Shown piece by piece: positions 1 through 6,627 of a stretch of DNA of 10,729 nt. Below the pieces are notes generated by a model. That model was not told the origin of the DNA. It saw nothing but the letters and a program-made list of their open reading frames with translations, and ran no database searches. Position 1 is the first letter of the stretch. The number at the start of each line of letters is the position of its first letter. Source of the stretch: an uncultured Clostridia bacterium (GTDB lineage Bacteria; Bacillota; Clostridia; Lachnospirales; CAG-274); assembly GCA_910579745.1 (NCBI GenBank), contig CAJTVH010000069.1, positions 1-10,729 on the forward strand, given 5' to 3'. The translations under genes were made by a program, and so were the position numbers.

Positions 1-323
1 TTGGGAGCGAGAATATATCTTTTCTCACCATCTGAATAATGAAGTAAAGCAATATTGGCGGTTCTGTTAGGATCATACTCAATAGCCGCCACTTTAGCGG
101 GAACACCATCTTTATTTCGTTTAAAATCGATAATTCTGTATTTTCTTTTAGCTCCTCCGCCATGATGGCGAACGGTTATTTTACCCTGATTATTACGTCC
201 CGCTGTGGTTTTAATGTGAACAACAAGACTTTTTTCGGGTGTGGATTTAGTAATTTCAGAGAAATCAGACACAGTCATATGTCTTCTCGAAGGTGTATAA
301 GGTTTAAATCTCTTAATACCCAA
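1..323 (-). CDS. rplB: 50S ribosomal protein L2, N-terminal part (cut by window edge)
   Basis: This is the N-terminal ~107 residues of ribosomal protein L2, a primary 23S rRNA-binding protein needed for 50S assembly and peptidyl-transferase function. The protein opens GIKRFKPYTPSRRHMTVSDF and continues with the L2 signatures KITVRHHGGGAKRKYR and VAAIEYDPNRTANIALL. Full L2 is about 275 residues, so the C-terminal 60% lies outside the window. The start is TTG at 323-321. An in-frame TAA lies only two codons upstream, which excludes any longer start, and GGAG sits 8 nt before the TTG. It is the fifth gene of the S10 operon, 64 nt after rplW. Identity is certain; the TTG start is read directly from the sequence. 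Confidence 0.97.
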   Translation of the reverse strand, partial: MGIKRFKPYTPSRRHMTVSDFSEITKSTPEKSLVVHIKTTAGRNNQGKITVRHHGGGAKRKYRIIDFKRNKDGVPAKVAAIEYDPNRTANIALLHYSDGEKRYILAP

Positions 324-353
324 TTTTTACACTCCTTTCAAACGTTTATATCT

Positions 354-369
354 CACACGTATCCGTGTG
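354..369 (-). repeat. Small hairpin in the rplW-rplB spacer
   Basis: A perfect 6-bp inverted repeat, CACACG/CGTGTG with a 4-nt loop, lies about 30 nt upstream of the rplB start in the 64-nt gap. It has no following T-run, so it is not a terminator. It could protect RNA or modulate rplB translation. That is inference, and a chance hairpin remains possible. Confidence 0.4.
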
Positions 370-387
370 TATCATATTAATTGTAAA

Positions 388-687
388 TTACATACCTTGG
401 AAAATCTCGATTTCCTTACTTTCGGCGGTAAGCTTAACAATAGCTTTTTTCCTCTTGTTTGTTCTGCCGGAAGTATAACCTCTTCTTTTAACCTTGCCAA
501 CTACGTTCATAGTGTTTACGGAAGCGACTTTCGTTCCCTCAAACATTTTCTCAACTGCTTCCTTAACTTGGCTTTTTGTAGCCTGCGGGTGCACGTAGAA
601 AGCGTATTTTTTATCAGCCATATCGTTCATTGTTTTCTCAGTAACAACAGGCTTTAAAATAACATCATAATATTTAATATCAGCCAT
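388..687 (-). CDS. rplW: 50S ribosomal protein L23
   Basis: This is complete L23 (99 aa). L23 binds domain III of 23S rRNA at the peptide exit tunnel and is the docking site for trigger factor and signal recognition particle. Family features are the opening DVILKPVVTEKT, the YAFYVHPQATK strand, EAVEKMFEGTKVASVNTMN and the basic loop GKVKRRGYTSGRTNKRKKA. Length is normal for the family. Its ATG overlaps the rplD stop by one base (TAATG), implying translational coupling. It sits between rplD and rplB as in most bacterial S10 operons. Nothing is broken or unusual. Confidence 0.98.
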   Translation of the reverse strand: MADIKYYDVILKPVVTEKTMNDMADKKYAFYVHPQATKSQVKEAVEKMFEGTKVASVNTMNVVGKVKRRGYTSGRTNKRKKAIVKLTAESKEIEIFQGM

Positions 688-1307
688 TACGCGTACACCT
701 CCTGAATTTTTTCAACAGCTTGTTTTGTAACAACAAATGTATCATATTTAAGAATATCATAAACATTAATAGTATTTACAGATGCGGTCTTAACATCAGG
801 AATATTTCTCGCTGATAAAATAGCGTTTTTATTTCCGTCCTCAAGAACAACTAAAGCCTTTGATACTTCGATATTATTAAGAACATTCTGCATTTCTTTC
901 GTCTTGATTTGCTCAAGATTAAGATTTTCAAGAACAATTAATTTATTTTCGTTTACTTTAGTTGTAAGAGCTGATTTAAGAGCGAGTCTTTTTACTTTTT
1001 TGTTAAGCTTAAAAGAATAATCTCTCGCTTTAGGGGCAAAAACAACACCGCCGCCGGTCCACTGAGGAGCTCTTATAGAACCTTGTCTAGCGTGACCAGT
1101 ACCTTTTTGTCTCCAGGGTTTTCTTCCGCCGCCTCTTACCTCAGAACGAGTTTTTGTACCTTTCGTGCCTTGTCTTTGATTGGCGAGATACTGAACAACA
1201 GCCTGATGCATAACATGCTCATTTACCTCAACCGCGAAAATATTATCATTAAGTTCAATAGAACCAACTTCGCTTCCGCTCATATTTAAAACTTTAACAT
1301 TTGCCAC
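687..1307 (-). CDS. rplD: 50S ribosomal protein L4
   Basis: This is complete L4 (206 aa), an early 23S rRNA-binding protein whose long basic loop lines the exit tunnel. That loop is visible around residues 40-100: QRQGTKGTKTRSEVRGGGRK, then PWRQKGTGHARQGSIRAPQW and GGVVFAPKARDYS. The C-terminal globular part contains ALVVLEDGN and ends YDTFVVTKQAVEKIQEVYA. The start codon is GTG (1307-1305), 8 nt after a strong AAAGGAGG. In enterobacteria L4 also represses its own operon through the S10 leader; whether that happens here is unknown, but the leader at 2383-2611 is structured. It overlaps rplW by one base. Confidence 0.98.
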   Translation of the reverse strand: MANVKVLNMSGSEVGSIELNDNIFAVEVNEHVMHQAVVQYLANQRQGTKGTKTRSEVRGGGRKPWRQKGTGHARQGSIRAPQWTGGGVVFAPKARDYSFKLNKKVKRLALKSALTTKVNENKLIVLENLNLEQIKTKEMQNVLNNIEVSKALVVLEDGNKNAILSARNIPDVKTASVNTINVYDILKYDTFVVTKQAVEKIQEVYA

Positions 1308-1338
1308 CGTTTATTCCTCCTTTCGTAAAGTAATAGCG

Positions 1339-1968
1339 TTAAGCTTTTACACTGTCTTTAATAACAAGTACAGAACCCTTGTTTCCGGGAACGGCGCCTT
1401 TAATGAGAATTAAATTCTTATCAGCGTCCGCACGGACAATTTCAAGGTTTTGAATAGTGACATTAACCGAACCCATATGACCTGGCATTTTTTTGCCTTT
1501 TTTAACTTTACCCGGCGTAGTGGCCGATGACAAAGAACCAAGACCTCTGTGATATTTTGAGCCGTGAGCCATAGGACCTCTGTGCTGATTATGCCTTTTA
1601 ATAGCGCCTTGGAATCCTTTTCCCTTTGAGATGCCGCTTACATCAACCTTATCGCCCGCTGAAAAAACATCAGCCTTAATCTCAGAACCAACCTCATACT
1701 CATCAATATTATCAAGTCTGAACTCTTTCAAAACTTTAACAGGAGTAACTCCCGCTTTATCAAAATGACCTTTTGAAGGCTTATTAACATGTTTTTCCTT
1801 AATATCGCCAAAACCTACTTGAATAGCGGTATACCCATCATTCTCTTCTGTTTTCTTTTGTGTTACAACACAAGGTCCCGCTTCTAAAACTGTAACGGGA
1901 ACTAAAATTCCGTTTTCGGTAAAAATCTGAGTCATACCAATTTTTTTAGCTATAATAGCTTTCTTCAT
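1339..1968 (-). CDS. rplC: 50S ribosomal protein L3
   Basis: This is complete L3 (209 aa, the standard length). It binds near the 3' end of 23S rRNA and reaches to the peptidyl-transferase centre. The N-terminus MKKAIIAKKIGMTQIF is the family signature. The central DVSGISKGKGFQGAIKRHNQ and the HGSKYHRGLGSLSSATTPGK / KKMPGHMGS segments form the long rRNA-contacting extension, and VRADADKNLILIKGAVPG closes the fold. The reading frame stays open 21 codons further upstream, but AGGAGG lies 9 nt before the ATG at 1968 and the upstream codons do not resemble L3, so this start is chosen. rpsJ is 99 nt upstream and rplD 31 nt downstream. Confidence 0.98.
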   Translation of the reverse strand: MKKAIIAKKIGMTQIFTENGILVPVTVLEAGPCVVTQKKTEENDGYTAIQVGFGDIKEKHVNKPSKGHFDKAGVTPVKVLKEFRLDNIDEYEVGSEIKADVFSAGDKVDVSGISKGKGFQGAIKRHNQHRGPMAHGSKYHRGLGSLSSATTPGKVKKGKKMPGHMGSVNVTIQNLEIVRADADKNLILIKGAVPGNKGSVLVIKDSVKA

Positions 1969-1996
1969 TTTTTCGTACCTCCTAAACTCTACAGCG

Positions 1997-2050
1997 GATT
2001 GTCCCAAAAATAGGATAATCATTCTAGGCAAATATAAGGCGTACTTATAT
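1997..2050 (-). repeat. Two small stem-loops in the rpsJ-rplC spacer
   Basis: The 99-nt gap between rpsJ and rplC is the longest gap inside the operon. It holds a 7-bp perfect inverted repeat, ATATAAG (2032-2038) with CTTATAT (2044-2050), and an imperfect 8-bp one, 1997-2004 with 2013-2020 (one A-C mismatch on the transcribed strand). Neither is followed by a T-run. A role in RNA processing or translational control of rplC is possible but unproven. Confidence 0.4.
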
Positions 2051-2067
2051 AAACCGTGATTTTACAC

Positions 2068-2382
2068 TTATTTCATAATTTTTAAAGTAATATCAACACC
2101 AGCCGGCAAATCAAGACGTGTTAAAGCGTCAACAGTCTTAGCGGTGGGCATCAAAATATCAATCAATCTCTTGTGTGTTCTCATTTCAAACTGCTCTCTG
2201 GAATCTTTATACTTGTGAACAGCTCTTAAAATAGTAACAACTTCCTTCTTTGTAGGAAGCGGAATAGGCCCGCTGATTTTAGCGCCCGTCTTTTTAGCGG
2301 TCTCGATAATTTGCACCGCTGACTGGTCAATTAACTTATGGTCATAAGCTTTGAGACTGATTCTAATTTTTTGATTAGCCAT
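2068..2382 (-). CDS. rpsJ: 30S ribosomal protein S10
   Basis: This is complete S10 (104 aa, usual length 102-105). S10 is a 30S head protein that also partners NusB in transcription antitermination. Signatures are IRISLKAYDHKLIDQSA at the N-terminus, KTGAKISGPIPLPTKKEVVT in the NusB-binding/loop region, REQFEMRTHKRLIDILMPT and the C-terminal LPAGVDITLKIMK. The frame is open for 27 more codons upstream, but AAGGAGGGG lies 9 nt before the ATG at 2382, and the upstream residues (LNIVYVQSPLVV...) are not S10-like. It is the first gene of the S10 operon, behind a 229-nt leader and a consensus promoter. Confidence 0.98.
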   Translation of the reverse strand: MANQKIRISLKAYDHKLIDQSAVQIIETAKKTGAKISGPIPLPTKKEVVTILRAVHKYKDSREQFEMRTHKRLIDILMPTAKTVDALTRLDLPAGVDITLKIMK

Positions 2383-2611
2383 AAAAAAAGTCCCCTCCTT
2401 TTCGCACTTTTTTGAATTACTCAGTACGACAAGCGGCGACTGCACATACACAATATTTAACACATATTACTCGCGCACACGAATAAATGAATTAAAAATA
2501 TATTAAGCACAGTGACCTTGTCGCCCGGTTTCATGAACTGGACATCGCTCCGCGAAAAAACCTGTATAATTCTACAGCAACCTCTCGCTTCAACGCTCTT
2601 AATGTCACAAC
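2383..2611 (-). promoter_or_regulatory. Structured 5' leader of the S10 operon mRNA
   Basis: About 229 nt separate the predicted transcription start (near 2611) from rpsJ. The first 100 nt can fold into a closed junction. P1 pairs GUGACaUU (2608-2601) with AAgGUCAC (2519-2512). Inside it lie a hairpin with stem CUGUA/UACAG (2577-2562), a hairpin UCGC-GGA-GCGA (2555-2545), and a longer hairpin with a CAUGA loop (2543-2520) that abuts P1. An additional hairpin lies at 2442-2422. The core is GC-richer than its surroundings, as expected of structured RNA in an AT-rich genome. A second pairing, AUUAAG (2603-2598) with CUUAAU (2507-2502), cannot coexist with P1. By analogy with other S10 leaders it may mediate ribosomal protein feedback. 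That is inference; I do not recognise the motif. Confidence 0.65.
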
Positions 2612-2617
2612 GATAGT

Positions 2618-2646
2618 ATTATATCACTGTCGTTAAAATATGTCAA
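2618..2646 (-). promoter_or_regulatory. Consensus sigma-A promoter of the S10 operon
   Basis: The minus strand reads TTGACA (2646-2641), a 17-bp spacer ending in TGA, then TATAAT (2623-2618). Both hexamers match consensus fully, and the TGn gives an extended -10. The start is expected near 2611. It lies only 38 bp past the stop codon of the upstream flippase gene. A 9-bp dyad with one mismatch (2609-2617 and 2626-2634) brackets the -10 box. Very high constitutive strength is expected for ribosomal genes. Confidence 0.93.
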
Positions 2647-2683
2647 TACTTTTTTTTATTTTATTAGATTTTTTTGTGAGTCT

Positions 2684-4222
2684 TTATTTAATCAAGGATT
2701 TTAACATATTTTTTAATGTGGAAACCTTAAAACAGTCTGTGATAATTAAAAATAAAATGTAAAAAAAACCGATTATAAAAATCCCCGACGGAACAGAAAT
2801 AAGCTTATTTAATCCAATTAAATATTTCACAAAAACAGCTTTTGAGATTATACAACCACATAAAATGCAAAAAGATGGCTTTACAAACCACAATGAAATT
2901 TTAGGAATCAACCCTGTTTTTTTAATTATCTTGCGTATACATATAAAACTCACCGTTACAAGGCTTGTGAACCACCCAAATATAAAAGCGTGTATGCCAT
3001 ATCTCGGTATTAAAAAATAAATAAAAAATATATTTATAGCCGAGCTTAAAAGACTTGTTTTAAATATAAACACCTGCTCCCCAAGTCCATTTAATATACC
3101 CGAAAAAGTCACCTGTAAATATATAAATGGACAAGCCGTCCCTAAAAGGAAAAGGAGATTTCCAAGTTCAAATCTATTATAAATAAGCTCGCATAATTCG
3201 TTTGAATATGTAATAAATAACCCGCAAGTCCCTATGCCTATTATAGATGTAAAAGACATTGATTTTTTTAGCGTAATTATTATTCGCTTCGTGTTTTTTG
3301 TGGCGGACGCCTCAGAAAGCGCCGGAAGTAACGTTGTTGAGAGAGCGGTTAAAATAGAAGATGGAAACATTATAAGAGGCATGACCATACCGCTGAGCTC
3401 CCCATAAATTTCCATAGCGTTTTTTTGGCTTAACCCATATAACTGAAGCTTTTGAGGAATTAATATGTTCTCAACAGTCGAGAGAAAAGAACCTGTCATC
3501 CTGTTCGCCGTAAGCGGTATAGCCATAGCTAGAATCATCATATAAGTTGTTCTTACACTTATTGTGTTTTGGGAAAATAATTTTCGCGCTTTCTTAAAAT
3601 GTTTATATGAGAGATATACATACACAAATGACGCTATCTCGCCAAGGCACATTCCAATTACAGCGGCGGCGGCGGCGAATTCCACTCCTTTTGGTATTAA
3701 TATACCTGATAAAAAATATATTGTCAGCATTCTCACGCATTGCTCAAAAAATTGACTTACAGCAGGCGTTAGCGTTTCTCTAAGCCCAAAAAACCATCCT
3801 CTTATGCATGAGCCCGCCGCCATGAATGGAAAACAAAAACATATTAATTTTAATGAAAGTATCGCCCTTGTGTCTTTCAAAAAAAACACGCTTATATTTT
3901 CCGCCGAATAATATAAAATTACACTTAAAGTAAAAGCGATTAAAACAGATATAATTATTGAGTGAAAAAGCAATTTATTTATATTTCCATATTTACTCAA
4001 AGCATTTTCCTGCGCTGTCAATTTTGATACCGTTGTTGAAATTCCAGAGGACGATATACTCCAGGCTAACATATATATCGGTACAATAAGCTGGTATAGA
4101 CCCATACCTTCCGAGCCTATTGTATTGGACATATAAACACGATATATAAAACCCAAAATTCGGGTTAATATTCCCGCTAAAGTAAGAATTAACGCTCCTT
4201 TTGCTATACTTTTTGTTTTCAC
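2684..4222 (-). CDS. spoVB: SpoVB/MurJ-like lipid-linked glycan flippase (MVF/MOP family)
   Basis: This is a 512-aa polytopic membrane protein of the polysaccharide-biosynthesis / MVF branch of the MOP flippase superfamily, closest in length and opening to stage V sporulation protein B. The N-terminus KGALILTLAGILTRILGFIY, then GSEGMGLYQLIVPIYMLAWS and SISSSGISTTVSKLTAQ, are typical of SpoVB. About 14 hydrophobic helices follow, with the conserved GWFFGLRETLTPAVSQFFEQ loop in the middle. Such proteins flip undecaprenyl-linked cell-wall or spore-cortex precursors. The chosen start is GTG at 4222, 8 nt after GGGAG; an ATG 18 codons upstream lacks a binding site. It stands alone between the rnf terminator and the S10 promoter, and I see no terminator after it, so read-through into the S10 operon is possible. 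A sporulation role is inferred from the family only; vegetative paralogs exist. Confidence 0.85.
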   Translation of the reverse strand: MKTKSIAKGALILTLAGILTRILGFIYRVYMSNTIGSEGMGLYQLIVPIYMLAWSISSSGISTTVSKLTAQENALSKYGNINKLLFHSIIISVLIAFTLSVILYYSAENISVFFLKDTRAILSLKLICFCFPFMAAGSCIRGWFFGLRETLTPAVSQFFEQCVRMLTIYFLSGILIPKGVEFAAAAAVIGMCLGEIASFVYVYLSYKHFKKARKLFSQNTISVRTTYMMILAMAIPLTANRMTGSFLSTVENILIPQKLQLYGLSQKNAMEIYGELSGMVMPLIMFPSSILTALSTTLLPALSEASATKNTKRIIITLKKSMSFTSIIGIGTCGLFITYSNELCELIYNRFELGNLLFLLGTACPFIYLQVTFSGILNGLGEQVFIFKTSLLSSAINIFFIYFLIPRYGIHAFIFGWFTSLVTVSFICIRKIIKKTGLIPKISLWFVKPSFCILCGCIISKAVFVKYLIGLNKLISVPSGIFIIGFFYILFLIITDCFKVSTLKNMLKSLIK

Positions 4223-4430
4223 TTGGTTTTCTCCCTTGTCTGTATAGTAAAAGTTTATTATTGATTTTAGTAGCATATGTATATTTTTTTATAAAATTTA
4301 TAATCATATAAAATAAAACATTATTCAAAAAAATAATTCCCACACCATGTAAAAATAATTTTAACATCGCCTTATTTTGCTGTTTTCAAATTTATTGTAT
4401 CAATTCACGAAATTTTTAGTGTCTCTGTAC
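4223..4430. other. AT-rich gap upstream of the flippase gene, no clear promoter
   Basis: No gene or stable RNA structure is visible here. The flippase promoter should lie in this gap, because a terminator closes the upstream rnf operon. No good -35/-10 pair stands out. The best partial candidate is an extended -10 reading TGATACAAT on the minus strand (4402-4394) without a recognisable -35 box. An ATG near 4276 in the flippase frame lacks a ribosome binding site. Confidence 0.4.
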
Positions 4431-4470
4431 ACAAAAAATACTCTTCCCGATAAAATCACGAAGAGTATTT
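4431..4470 (-). terminator. Intrinsic terminator of the rnf operon
   Basis: A perfect 11-bp inverted repeat, AAATACTCTTC (4436-4446) with GAAGAGTATTT (4460-4470) and a 13-nt loop, lies about 60 nt past the rnfB stop codon. On the minus strand the stem runs straight into a TTTTTT tract, a standard Rho-independent terminator. The plus-strand side is weaker (TTTCTTAATT). Confidence 0.9.
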
Positions 4471-4529
4471 CTTAATTAATAATATTCTTTTATAAAATAT
4501 AGCCCTGACTAATCCTCACCAAATAATTT

Positions 4530-5399
4530 TTACACACGCTGAACATCCTCTTTTTCTTTATCAACAGGTATAACCTTATTTTGAGAACCTTCTTTGCTAA
4601 TAGCTTTAGTAGGACATTTTTGAGTACAGATCCCACAGCTTACACATTTGCTGTAATCAATTTTAGCGAGGAAATTCTCAATATAAACAGCGTCAAACTT
4701 GCAATTCTTCTGACACAAAGTACAGCCTATACACCCAACAGAACAATTCGCTCGCACATTTTTACCATTGTCCTTTGAGTTGCATGAAACATGAACTTTA
4801 CTTTTGTAAGGAATAATCTCAATAAGCTGTTTGGGACATACTGCGACACACTGTCCGCAGGCGGTACACTTTTCCTTATCAACAACAGCAACACCGTTTA
4901 CAATAGAAATAGCGCCGAAATTACATGCCTTAACACAGTTGCCGTCGCCAAGACAGCCATAACTACAGCCTTTTGCACCTCCGGCCAAAGCATTTTCCAT
5001 AGAACAGTCTTCCATTCCATAATAATTATATTTAGAAGAACTTACCTCGCAATTACCATTACATTTAACAAAAGCTACCATTTTTTCAGTTTCCGAAGCC
5101 TCAAGACCCATAACAGCGGCGACTTTAGCGCCGACAGAGGCACCGCCGACAGGACAGCCGTTAGTTTTAGCCTTTCCCGAAACAACAGCCTCTGCAAAAG
5201 CGTCACATCCAGCGAAACCGCAGCCTCCGCAATTAGCTCCCGGAAGACATTCTCTTACAAGCGGAATACGTTCATCCTGCTCAACTTTAAATTTTACACC
5301 AGCGAAACCAAGACCCGCCCCAAAAAGAACACCAAGACCGCCGATACTTAAAACAGGATAAAGAATACTTTGAAATACATTTAACTCTTCATTCATCAT
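4530..5399 (-). CDS. rnfB: Rnf complex iron-sulfur subunit RnfB
   Basis: RnfB is the cluster-rich subunit thought to accept electrons from reduced ferredoxin. Residues ~10-33 form a membrane anchor. The Fes-type [4Fe-4S] domain follows (LPGANCGGCGFAGC, with Cys57, 60, 65 and later Cys82). Then come CSYGCLGDGNCVKAC (Cys145, 149, 155, 159), CTACGQCVAVCP (178-188), CIGCTLCQKNC (223-233) and CVSCGICTQKCP (252-262). That makes five complete four-cysteine sets; Cys113, 117, 132, 206 and 219 are left over and could hold one more. The 289-aa length fits the long clostridial form. Two adjacent ATGs (5399 and 5396) follow AGGAGG at 5 and 8 nt; spacing slightly favours the second, so the start may be one codon shorter. 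It is last in the operon, 12 nt after rnfA. Confidence 0.95.
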   Translation of the reverse strand: MMNEELNVFQSILYPVLSIGGLGVLFGAGLGFAGVKFKVEQDERIPLVRECLPGANCGGCGFAGCDAFAEAVVSGKAKTNGCPVGGASVGAKVAAVMGLEASETEKMVAFVKCNGNCEVSSSKYNYYGMEDCSMENALAGGAKGCSYGCLGDGNCVKACNFGAISIVNGVAVVDKEKCTACGQCVAVCPKQLIEIIPYKSKVHVSCNSKDNGKNVRANCSVGCIGCTLCQKNCKFDAVYIENFLAKIDYSKCVSCGICTQKCPTKAISKEGSQNKVIPVDKEKEDVQRV

Positions 5400-5411
5400 C
5401 TATCCCTCCTA

Positions 5412-6020
5412 CTATAAAAGACCTGAAAAACCTAAAAATGAAATTGACATAAGACCCGCCGTAATCAAAGCGATAGGAAATCCTTTTACAGCCGGAAGAA
5501 TATTGTTTCTTTCAAGTCTTTCTCTTATGCCCGCGAAAAGAACAATCGCGAGAGTAAAGCCTAAAGCCGCTCCTACACCATAAACAAGAGAATACGCGAA
5601 TTTCATTCCTATGGCTACTTTCCCCATAGCGTCAAGGTCTTGCATACTTGACACAGTAACTCCTAAAACGGCGCAGTTGGTAGTAATAAGAGGAAGATAA
5701 ACCCCCAGCGCCTGATATAGAGTAGGAGAAGATTTTTTTATAAACATCTCAATAAATTGAACAAGAGAAGCGATTATCAAAATAAAGGCGATATTATATA
5801 AATATTGTAATTTTAATCGTATTAATACATAATTATATACAAGACAAGTCGCCGCCGAGGCTATAGTCATTACAAAAGTAACCGCTACGCCCATGCCAAC
5901 CGCTGTCTCAACTTTTTTAGAAACACCGAGGAAAGGGCATATTCCTAAAAATTTAGATAATACAAAATTATTTACAAAAATCGCGCCTAAAAACAGCGTA
6001 ATAAGATTTATTTCATCCAT
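5412..6020 (-). CDS. rnfA: Rnf complex membrane subunit RnfA
   Basis: RnfA (202 aa) is an integral membrane subunit with about six helices, homologous to NqrE of Na+-translocating NADH:quinone reductase. The signatures NNFVLSKFLGICPFLGVSKK near the N-terminus and LPLITTNCAVLGV in the middle are clear. Cys28 and Cys116 in these half-helix motifs correspond to the cysteines that, with those of RnfE, bind an intramembrane iron-sulfur cluster in the related Nqr/Rnf structures (family knowledge). FAYSLVYGVGAALGFTLAIV and FAGIRERLERN are also conserved. AAAGGAGG lies 8 nt before the ATG and overlaps the rnfE stop codon, so translation is tightly linked to rnfE. Topologically it is the inverted counterpart of RnfE. 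Confidence 0.97.
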   Translation of the reverse strand: MDEINLITLFLGAIFVNNFVLSKFLGICPFLGVSKKVETAVGMGVAVTFVMTIASAATCLVYNYVLIRLKLQYLYNIAFILIIASLVQFIEMFIKKSSPTLYQALGVYLPLITTNCAVLGVTVSSMQDLDAMGKVAIGMKFAYSLVYGVGAALGFTLAIVLFAGIRERLERNNILPAVKGFPIALITAGLMSISFLGFSGLL

Positions 6021-6034
6021 GTCCTTAACCTCCT

Positions 6035-6625
6035 TTAATTCTCACCTTTTATTTTTTTTATGAGTATCATAAGAAAAGCGAGAGTGAAAAACGCTCCCGG
6101 AGCGAGAATCATAATAATTGTATTAGGAAACGCCTCCGGAAGAATTGTAAGTCCAAAAACTGAACCATTTCCAAGCAGCTCCCTTACAATACCAATTACC
6201 CCTAAAGCGATTGTAAATCCAAGCCCCATGCCAACGCCGTCAAACATTGACGCTATAACACCGTTTTTAGAGGCGAAAGCCTCCGCGCGGGCAAGAATAA
6301 TACAGTTTACTACAATAAGAGGAATAAAAAGCCCTAAAGAAGCGTTTAAATCAGGCAGAAACGCCTCTAAAAGCATTTGAATAATAGTAACGAAACTCGC
6401 TATAACAACAATATACGCCGGAATTCTTATTTGGTCCGGTATAAATTTTCTTATTAAAGAAATAACCATATTTGAGCACATAAGAACAACCATTGTCGAA
6501 AGACCCATGCCGATACCATTTATAGCGCTTGTAGTAACCGCCAAAGTAGGACACATACCAATTACCTGAACAAAGGTCGGGTTATCATCGATTATGCCGT
6601 TTTTTAAAATTTTTAATGGATTCAT
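6035..6625 (-). CDS. rnfE: Rnf complex membrane subunit RnfE
   Basis: RnfE (196 aa) is an integral membrane subunit homologous to NqrD. It begins NPLKILKNGIIDDNPTFVQV and has the cysteine half-helices GMCPTLAVTTSAINGIGMG (Cys25) and LIVVNCIILARAEAFAS (Cys108). These are expected to pair with RnfA Cys28 and Cys116 around a shared cluster in the membrane. About six hydrophobic helices and a basic C-terminus (IKKIKGEN) are visible. Its ATG comes 2 nt after the rnfG stop, with GGAGGGG upstream overlapping the end of rnfG. It is distinguished from RnfA by the DDNPTFVQVIGMCPTLAV motif and the AEAFAS segment. Confidence 0.97.
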   Translation of the reverse strand: MNPLKILKNGIIDDNPTFVQVIGMCPTLAVTTSAINGIGMGLSTMVVLMCSNMVISLIRKFIPDQIRIPAYIVVIASFVTIIQMLLEAFLPDLNASLGLFIPLIVVNCIILARAEAFASKNGVIASMFDGVGMGLGFTIALGVIGIVRELLGNGSVFGLTILPEAFPNTIIMILAPGAFFTLAFLMILIKKIKGEN

Positions 6626-6627
6626 TA

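Noticed and set aside
2383..2463. N-terminal extension of rpsJ from an upstream GTG
   Set aside because: The strong AAGGAGGGG is placed for the ATG at 2382, standard S10 length starts there, and the extension has no S10 similarity.
2457..2534. 25-codon ORF in the rpsJ leader starting MKPGDKVTVLN, considered as a leader peptide
   Set aside because: Its ATG sits in a hairpin loop and the nearest GGAG is 13 nt away. It has no run of one amino acid that would suggest attenuation. The structured-RNA explanation fits better.
2545..2577. The CUGUA/UACAG hairpin plus following T6 in the rpsJ leader as an intrinsic terminator
   Set aside because: The stem is only 5 bp and AT-rich, and the T-run is followed at once by another GC-rich helix; it looks like part of a folded leader. 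A weak attenuator role cannot be excluded.
3993..4367. 124-codon minus-strand frame overlapping the flippase 5' end
   Set aside because: It runs in another frame through the flippase coding region, lacks a good ribosome binding site and has no recognisable motif. I found no sign that it results from a frameshift in the flippase gene.
4791..5351. 186-codon open frame on the plus strand opposite rnfB
   Set aside because: It lies wholly antisense to rnfB, whose cysteine motifs are unmistakable. The frame is a by-product of rnfB codon use, and no binding site or family signature is present.
6060..6380. 106-codon plus-strand frame opposite rnfE
   Set aside because: Antisense shadow of a clearly conserved gene; no start signal.
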